Below, in pieces: positions 24,801-33,800 of a stretch of DNA of 64,000 nt. The number at the start of each line of letters is the position of its first letter. The first letter of the stretch is position 1. Under the pieces are notes generated by a model. It saw nothing but the letters and a program-made list of their open reading frames with translations, did no database searches and had not been told where the DNA came from. Source of the stretch: Umezawaea sp042738955 (GTDB taxonomy: Bacteria > Actinomycetota > Actinomycetes > Mycobacteriales > Pseudonocardiaceae); NCBI RefSeq assembly GCF_042738955.1, contig NZ_JBHYHC010000016.1, positions 1-64,000 on the forward strand, in the 5' to 3' direction. The translations under genes and the position numbers were made by a program.

Positions 24801-27800
24801 TCACGCTGTACTCCCGCCCCGAGGGCGAGGAGGAGACGGCGTGGACCACGCACGCCATCGGCGTCCTCGCCGCGGACTACGCCCCGGCCGGGTTCGACCT
24901 GGCCGCGTGGCCGCCGCCCGGCGCGGAGGCCGTCGAGCTGGGCTCGGTCTACGACGACCTGGCGGGCGCGGGCCTCGAGTACGGCCCGGTGTTCCAGGGC
25001 CTCAAGGCCGCGTGGCGCGCGGGTGACGACGTGTACGCCGAGGTGGCGCTGCCCGAGTCGGAACACCGGCAGGCGGCCAAGTTCGGCGTGCACCCGGCGC
25101 TGCTGGACTCCGTGCTGCACGCGCTGGCGCTCGACTCCGGCCGGGGCGAGGGCGGGTCGCTGCCGTTCTCCTGGAACGGCGTCGGCCTACACGCCGCGGG
25201 CGCGACCGTGTTGCGCGCCAAGGTGTCCCCGACCGGTCACGGCGACGCCGTGTCGGTCCTCGTCGCGGACGGCGCGGGAGCGCCGGTCGCGCACATCGAC
25301 TCCCTGGTGCTGCGGCCCATCGGCGGCCAGTTGCTCAAGTCCGCGACCGGCCACCCCGACGCGCTGTTCCGCATCGACTGGACCCCGTTGTCCTTGGAGG
25401 ACAAGGAAGCCGACAGCAACACCGTCACGCTGGTCGTCCCGGACGGCGACGTCCGCGAGGTCACCGCGGCCGTGCTGGCGGAGGTGCAGGCGTTCCTCGC
25501 CGACGAGAACTCCGACGCCGTGCTGGTCGTGGTGACGAGCGGGGCCGTGACCGCGCTGCCCGGCGAGCGCACGACGAACCTCGCCCACGCCACGGTGTCC
25601 GGCCTGGTCCGGACCGCGCAGTCCGAGCACCTGGACCGGATCGTGCTGGTCGACGCCCCGGACGGCCTGCTGGGCGTCGAGGTGGCCAGCGGGGAGAGCG
25701 AACTGGCCATCCGCGGCGGCAAGGCGTACGCGCCCCGGCTGGTGCGGGCGTTCGCGGGCACCGTTCCCCGCTACACCGAGGAAGGCCCGTGGCGGCTGGA
25801 CTTCACCGCGCAGGGCACGGTCGACAACCTCGTCACCGTCCCGTGGCCCGAGGCCGAGCGCGACCTGGAGCCGAACCAGATCCGGATCGGCGTCCGCGCG
25901 GCGGGCGTGAACTTCCGCGACGTGATGAACACCCTCGGCATGTACCCCGGTGACGCGGGCCTGATGGGCCTGGAAGCCGCCGGTGTCGTGCTCGCGGTCG
26001 GGTCCAATGTGGACCGTCTGGCCGTCGGTGACCGGGTGATGGGCATGATGGACGCCTCCTTCGGCCCCGTCGCGCTGGCGGACCACCGCATGGTGTGCCC
26101 GATGCCGGTCGGCTGGTCGTTCGCCGAGGCCGCCGCCGTGCCGCTGGTGTTCCTCACCGCCCTGTACGGCCTGCACGACCTGGGCGGCCTCAAGGCGGGC
26201 GAGTCGGTGCTGATCCACGCCGCCGCCGGTGGTGTCGGCATGGCCGCCACGCAGGTGGCCCGCCAACTCGGTGCGGACGTCTACGGCACCGCCTCCACCG
26301 GCAAGTGGCACGTCCTGCGCGCCGCGGGCATCCCCGAGGACCACATCGCGTCCTCCCGCACGACCGACTTCGAGCAGCAGTTCGTCACCGCCACCGGCGG
26401 CCGCGGCGTGGACGTGGTGCTGGACGCGCTCGCGGGCGAGTTCGTGGACGCCTCGCTGCGGCTGGCCGGGCTCGGCGACGGCGGCCGGTTCGTGGAGATG
26501 GGCAAGACCGACATCCGCGACGCCGCCGAGGTCGCCGCCCAGTACCCCGGCGTGACCTACCGGGCGTTCGACCTCATCGAGGCCGGGCCCGACCGCATCC
26601 GCGAGATGCTCTACCAGCTCTACGACTGGTTCTCGGCGGGGGAGACGCACCCGCTGCCGGTCACCACGTGGGACCTGCACCGCGCGCCCGAGGCGTTCCG
26701 CTACCTGGGGCAGGCCAAGCACATCGGCAAGGTCGTCCTCACGATCCCGGCCAAGGTCGACGGCACCGTGTTGATCACCGGCGGCACCGGCGGTCTCGGT
26801 GCCGAGCTGGCCCGTCACCTGGTGGGCCAGGGCGTGAAGCACCTCGTGCTCACCTCCCGCCGTGGCCTGGACGCGCCCGGCGCGGCCGACCTCGTGGCCG
26901 AGTTGGACGCCCAGGTCGACGTGGTGGCCTGCGACGTCTCGGACCGCACGGCACTGGAAACCCTCCTGTCCGGCATCCCGGACCTGTCCGGTGTCGTGCA
27001 CACGGCCGGTGTCCTGGACGACGGCATCCTCGAATCCCTGACCCCGGACCGGTTCGACGCCGTGTTCGCGCCGAAGGTCGACGCCGCCTGGCACCTGCAC
27101 GAGCTGACCCGCGAGCGCGACCTGTCGCTGTTCGCCCTGTTCTCCTCCTCGGCCGGTCTGCTGGGCTCGCCCGGCCAGGCGAACTACGCCGCCGCCAACA
27201 CCTACCTCAACGGCCTCGCCACCTACCGCCGGTCCCTCGGCCTGCCCGGCATCGCGCTGGACTGGGGTCTCTGGGACCAGAGCGCGGGCATGGGCGCGGG
27301 CCTGTCGAAGGTGGACCTCGCCCGCATGGCCCGCGCGGGCATCCCGGCCCTGTCGGTGCCCGAAGGCCTGGCCCTGTTCGACGCCGCGCTGGCCCTCGAC
27401 GCGGCCGTGGCCGTGCCGCTCAAGCTCGACCTGGCCGCCCTGCGGACCAGCAAGACCGAGTTGCACCCGTTGCTGCGCGGCCTGGTCCGCCAGCCGGTGC
27501 GCCGGGCCGCGGCGGGCAGTGGTGCGGAGTCCTCGCAGTGGAGCCAGAAGCTCGCCTCGCTGACCCCCGCCGAGCAGGACGAACTGCTGCTGGACATGGT
27601 CCGCGGCCAGGTCGCCGTGGTCCTCGGCTTCTCCTCGGCGCACCAGGTCCAGGCCGGTCGCGGCCTGGTCGACATGGGGCTCGACTCCCTGTCCGCGGTG
27701 GAGCTGCGCAACACCCTCAGCTCCGCCACCGGCCTCCGGCTGCCCGCCACGGTCGTCTTCGACTACCCGACCCCGCAAGCGCTCGCCGGTCACCTCCGCG

Positions 27801-30800
27801 AGGAACTGGTCGACACCGGCGACGCCGGGCCGTCCAAGGCCGTCGCGTCCACGGTCGGCTCCGACGAGCCCATCGCGATCGTGGCGATGGCGTGCCGCCT
27901 GCCCGGCGGCGTCCGGTCGCCGGAAGACCTGTGGGACCTCGTGACCACGGGCCGCGACGCCATCACGCCGTTCCCCACCGACCGCGGCTGGGCCACCAAG
28001 CTCGGGTTCGACGTGTCCGGCGGCGGGTTCGTCGAGACCGCGACCTCGTTCGACCGCGACTTCTTCAGCATCAACCCGCGTGAAGCACTGGCCATGGACC
28101 CGCAACAGCGGATGCTCCTGGAGACCACGTGGGAGACGTTCGAACGCGCCGGGCTCGACCCGACGTCCGTGCGGGGCAAGCAGATCGGCGTCTACATCGG
28201 CGGCAGCGCCACCGACTACGGCGACGGCATGGACATCCCGGAGGAGCTGGCGGGCCTGGTGCTCACCGGCATCACCCCCAGCGTCATGTCCGGCCGCATC
28301 GCCTACACCTTCGGCCTCGAAGGCCCCACGTTCACCGTCGACACCGCCTGCTCGTCCTCGATCGTCGCCCTGCACCTCGCCGCGACGGCCCTGCGCAACG
28401 GCGAGTGCGACAGCGCGCTCGTCGGCGGTGTCATGGTCCTCGCGACCCCGTCCGTCTTCGCCGAGTTCGCCACGCAGAGCGGCCTGTCGCCCGACGGCCG
28501 CTGCAAGGCGTTCTCCTCCGGCGCGGACGGCACCGGCTGGTCCGAGGGCGTCGGCATGCTCCTGGTGGAGCGCCTGTCCGACGCGCGCAAGAACGGCCAC
28601 GAGGTCCTGGCCGTCGTCAAGGGTTCCGCCATCAACCAGGACGGCGCGTCCAGCACGCTGACCGCCCCCAACGGGCCGTCGCAGCAGCGGGTCATCCGCC
28701 AGGCGCTGGCCAACTCGGGGCTGTCCGCCGCCGAGGTCGACGTCGTGGAGGCGCACGGCACCGGCACCCGGCTGGGCGACCCGATCGAGGCCCAGGCGAT
28801 CCTGTCCACCTACGGCCAGGACCGCGACCGGCCCGTCCTGCTGGGCTCGCTGAAGTCCAACATCGGGCACACGCAGGCCGCCGCCGGGCTCGCGGGCATC
28901 ATCAAGATGGTCGAGGCGCTGCGCCACGGCGTCGCCCCGAAGACCCTGCACGTCGAGGAGCCGTCGCCGCACATCGACTGGGCCGCCGGGTCCGTCGAGC
29001 TGCTGGCCGAGAACACCCCGTGGCCCGAGACCGGTCGCCCGCGCCGGGCCGCCGTGTCCGCGTTCGGCATCGCGGGCACGAACACCCACCTGATCCTGGA
29101 AGAAGCGCCCGCCGCCCGGCCGAAGAAGGTCGAGCGGGCGTCGGTGCCGCTGGTGCCGGTCGTCCTGTCCGGCAAGACGTCCGAGGCGCTGCGCGAGCAG
29201 GCCGCGAACCTGGCCGCCTACCTGCACGACGAGACCACCGAGCTGGTCGACGTCGGCTACTCGTCCGTGGCGACGCGGGCCACGTTCGACCACCGCGCGG
29301 TCGTCGTCGCGGAGGACTGGAACGACCTGATCGAAGGCCTGGACGCACTGGTGCTCGGCCAGGCGCCGACCGGCGCGGTCGTGGACGGCGGCCTCGCGGT
29401 CCTGTTCACCGGCCAGGGCTCGCAGCGGCTCGGCATGGGCCGCGAGCTGTACGAGACGTTCCCCGTGTACGCCAGGGTGTTCGACGAGGTGTGCGCGCAG
29501 TTCGACGTGCCGGTCCGCGAGGTCGTGTTCGGCGCGGACGCCGACGCCCTCGACCAGACCGGACTCACGCAGCCCGCGCTGTTCGCCGTCGAGGTGGCGC
29601 TCTACCGGCTCGTCGAGTCGTGGGGCGTCAAGCCCGACTACCTCGCGGGCCACTCCATCGGCGAACTCGCCGCCGCCCACGTGTCCGGCGTCCTGTCCCT
29701 CGAAGACGCGTGCGCGCTCGTCGGCGCTCGCGGTCGACTGATGCAGGCCCTGCCGACCGGCGGGTCCATGGTCGCCATCCAGGCCACGGAATCCGAGGTT
29801 CGCGCTCGACTGGTGGGTCGCGTCTCGATCGCCGCGATCAACGGGCCGACGTCCGTGGTCGTCGCTGGTGACGACGACGCGGTCGACGCCGTGGTGGCCG
29901 CGTTCGCCGACCGCCGCACCAAGAAGCTCAGCGTCTCGCACGCGTTCCACTCGCCGCGCATGGACGCCATGCTCTCCGACTTCCGCGCGGTCGCCGACCG
30001 GCTCACGTTCCACGAGCCGCGCGTCCCCATCGTGTCCACGCTGACCGGGCAGCTCGCCGACCCGGAGGACCTGGCGTCGCCCGACTACTGGGTCCGCCAC
30101 GTGCGCAACGCCGTCCGCTTCGCCGACGCCGTCCGCACCCTGGAGACCTCGGGCGTCGGCACGTTCCTGGAGTTGGGCCCGGACGGCGTGCTCACCGCGC
30201 TGGGCCAGGACTCCGTCACCGACGCCGTCCTGATCGCCGGGCAGCGCCGCGACCGGCCCGAGGCCAAGAGCCTGCTGCGGGCACTCGGCCACCTGCACGC
30301 CCGCGGTGTCCGCGTCGACTGGTCCACGTTCTACGAGGGCAGCGGCGCGCAGCGGGTCGCCCTGCCCACCTACGCCTTCCAGCGCGAGCACCTGTGGTTC
30401 GAGCCCGCCGTCGAGACCGGGTACGCGCCGGACTCCATCGAGGCCAGGTTCTGGGACGCCGTCGAGCACGAGGACCTGGCGTCGCTGGGCGCCGCACTGT
30501 CCGAAGAGGACTCGCAGGCGTTCGACGCCGTGCTGCCGGTGCTGTCGCGGTGGCGGCGGGACGCCCGCAGCGAGTCCGCGGTCGACGGCTGGCGCTACCG
30601 GGTCGAGTGGCGGCCGACCGACGTCGGCACCGCCACCGCCCGCGGCCGCTGGCTGGCCATCGGCACGGATGAGTCCCTGTCCGCGTTGACCGAGCGCGGT
30701 GTCGAGGTCGTCACCGCCTCCTCGGACGACCTGCCCGCCGACCTCGGCCGGGTCGACGGCGTGCTCGCGTTCCCCACGACCGTCGCCGAGGCACTGCTGA

Positions 30801-33800
30801 CCGTGCAGGCGCTCGCCGACGTCGCCGCCCCGCTGTGGCTGGTGACGCGCGACGCCGTGATGACCGGCCGCGCCGACCGCCCGAGCAACCCGGAAGCCGC
30901 GCAGCTGTGGGGCTTCGGCCGGGTCGTCGCCCTGGAGCACCCCGAGCGCTGGGGTGGCCTGGTCGACCTGCCCGCCGACCTCGACAAGCGCGCCAAGGAC
31001 CGCTTCGCCGCCGTGCTGGCGGGAAGTGAGGACCAGGTCGCCGTTCGCTCGTCCGGCGTGTTCGGCCGCAGGCTCGTCCACGCTCCCGCCAGCGGCGGCA
31101 CGGCGTGGACGCCGCGCGGCACCGTCCTGGTCACGGGCGGCACCGGCGCGCTCGGCGGGCACGTCGCCCGCTGGCTGGCCGGTGCGGGCGCGGAGCACGT
31201 CGTGCTCACCTCCCGCCGGGGAGCCGAAGCGCCGGGAGCGGCCGAGCTGACCGCCGAACTGGAGGCGCTGGGCGCGCGGGTCACGATCGCCGCGTGCGAC
31301 GCCGCCGACCGCTCGTCGGTCGCCGCGCTCGTTGCCGAACACCCGCCCACCGCGGTGTTCCACGCCGCGGGCACCGACCACACCGAGGCCGTCGAAGGAC
31401 ATGGGCTCGACACGTTCGCGCGGGTGTTGGCGGGCAAGGTCTCCGGTGCCCAGCACCTCGACGAGCTGGTCGGCGAGGTCGACGCGTTCGTCCTGTTCTC
31501 CTCCATCGCGGGCATCTGGGGCAGTGGCGGCCAGTCCGCCTACGCCGCCGCCAACGCCCACCTGGACGCGCTCGCCGAGTCCCGCCGGGCCCGCGGGCTG
31601 ACCGCGCTCGCCGTCTCGTGGGGCCCGTGGGCCGACGCGGGCATGGCCGTCGAGGGCGACGCCGCCGAGCAGCTGCGCCGCCGCGGCGTGGTGGGCATGG
31701 CGACCGCGCCCGCGATCACCGCGCTGCGCCAGGCGATCCGCGCCGACGACACGACGATCACCGTCGCCGACGTCGACTGGACCCGGTTCGCGCCGGTCTT
31801 CACCGCCGCCCGCCCCAGCCCGCTGCTCGCCGACCTCCCCGAGGTCGCGGAGAAGCCCGTCCAGGCCGCCGAGGAGTCGTCGCTGGCCCGCCGGATCGCG
31901 GCGCTGCCGGAGGCCGAGCAGTCCCACGCGCTGGTGGAGCTGGTGTGCGCGCAGGTCGCCTCGGCGCTCGGCCACGCCTCCGCCGACGCCGTCCGCCCGG
32001 ACCGGGCGTTCAAGGAACTGGGCTTCGACTCGCTGACCGCCGTCGAGCTGCGCAACAGCCTCGTCACCGCGACCGGGCTGAGCCTGCCCGCGACGCTGGT
32101 GTTCGACTACCCGAACCCGGCCGCGCTCGCCGCGCACCTGCGCATCGAGCTGGTGGGTTCACGGCCGGTCGCGCTGACCCCGGTCACCGCCGCCGTGACC
32201 GACGACCCGATCGCGATCGTGGCCATGTCGTGCCGCTTCGCCGGGGGCGTCTCGTCGCCGGAGGACCTGTGGCAGCTGCTCGTGGAGGGCCGCGACGCCG
32301 TGACCGGCTTCCCGGCCGACCGCGGCTGGGACCTCGACCTGTACGACCCGGACCCCGACGCGGCGGGCAAGTCCTACGCCCGTGAAGGCGCGTTCCTGCA
32401 CGAGGCGGGGGAGTTCGACCCGGCGTTCTTCGGGATCTCGCCCCGCGAGGCCTTGGCCATGGACCCGCAGCAGCGGCTCTTGCTGGAGACGTCGTGGGAG
32501 GCGTTCGAGCGGGCCGGGATCGACCCGGCGTCCGTCCGCGGCGCGCAGGTCGGCGTCTTCGCGGGCACCAACGGCCAGGACTACGGCACCACGCTCACGT
32601 CGCTGCCGTCCGAGCTGGAGGGCTTCTTCGGCACCGGCAACGCGGCCAGCGTGTTCTCCGGCCGCATCTCCTACACCTTCGGGCTGGAAGGCCCGGCCGT
32701 CACCGTTGACACCGCGTGCTCCTCGTCGTTGGTGGCGCTGCACCTCGCCGTGCAGGCGCTCCGCAACAGCGAGTGCGATCTGGCGCTGGCCGGTGGCGTG
32801 ACGATCATGTCGTCGCCGGGGGCGTTCATCGACTTCTCCCGCAACCGCGGCCTGGCCGTGGACGGGCGCTGCAAGGCGTTCGCCGACGGCGCGGACGGCA
32901 CCGCGTGGGGCGAGGGCATCGGCATGCTGCTCGTGGAGCGGCTGTCCGACGCCCAGCGCAACGGCCACCAGGTCCTCGCCGTCGTGCGCGGCACGGCCGT
33001 GAACCAGGACGGCGCGTCGAACGGCCTGACCGCCCCGAACGGGCCGTCGCAGCAGCGGGTCATCCGCCGCGCGCTGGACCGCGCGGGCCTGGCACCGTCC
33101 GAAGTGGACGTCGTGGAGGCGCACGGCACGGGTACCGCCTTGGGCGACCCGATCGAGGCCCAGGCGCTCTTGGCGACCTATGGCCAGGACCGGGAAACCC
33201 CGCTGCTGCTGGGGTCCGTGAAGTCCAACATCGGCCACACGCAGGCCGCCGCCGGTGTCGCCGCGATCATCAAGTCCGTCCTGGCGATGCGGCACGGGAT
33301 CGTGCCCAGGACGCTGCACGTGGACCAGCCGTCCGCTCAGGTCGACTGGACGTCCGGCGCGGTCGCACTGGCCACCGAGACGGTCGAGTGGCCGGTCACC
33401 GGTCGCGTCCGCCGGGTCGGCGTGTCGTCGTTCGGCATGAGCGGCACCAACGCCCACGCGATCCTGGAGCAGGCACCCGTCGAGCCCGAGGTCGAGCGCG
33501 CGCCGGTGCCCGTGGTGCCGGTGCTGCTGTCGGCCAAGACCCCGGCCGCCCTGCGCGACCAGGCCTCCCGCCTGATGGAGGTGGACGAGGACCTGGCCGA
33601 CATCGGTCTCACGCTGGCCACCGGCCGCGCCGGGCTGGAGCACCGCGCGGTGATCATCGCGGCTGGTCCGGACGAGCTGGACCGCGGTCTGACGGCCGTG
33701 GCAGGCGGCACCGGAGCGCCCGAGGTGGTGAGCGGGTCGACCACGACCGGCAGGCTCGCGTTCCTGTTCACCGGACAGGGGTCGCAGCGGCTCGGCATGG

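Noticed and set aside
21701..25120. Separate minus-strand gene between PKS1 and PKS2
   Set aside because: The frame lies opposite PKS2 module F and has the composition of a shadow. No ribosome site or domain supports it.
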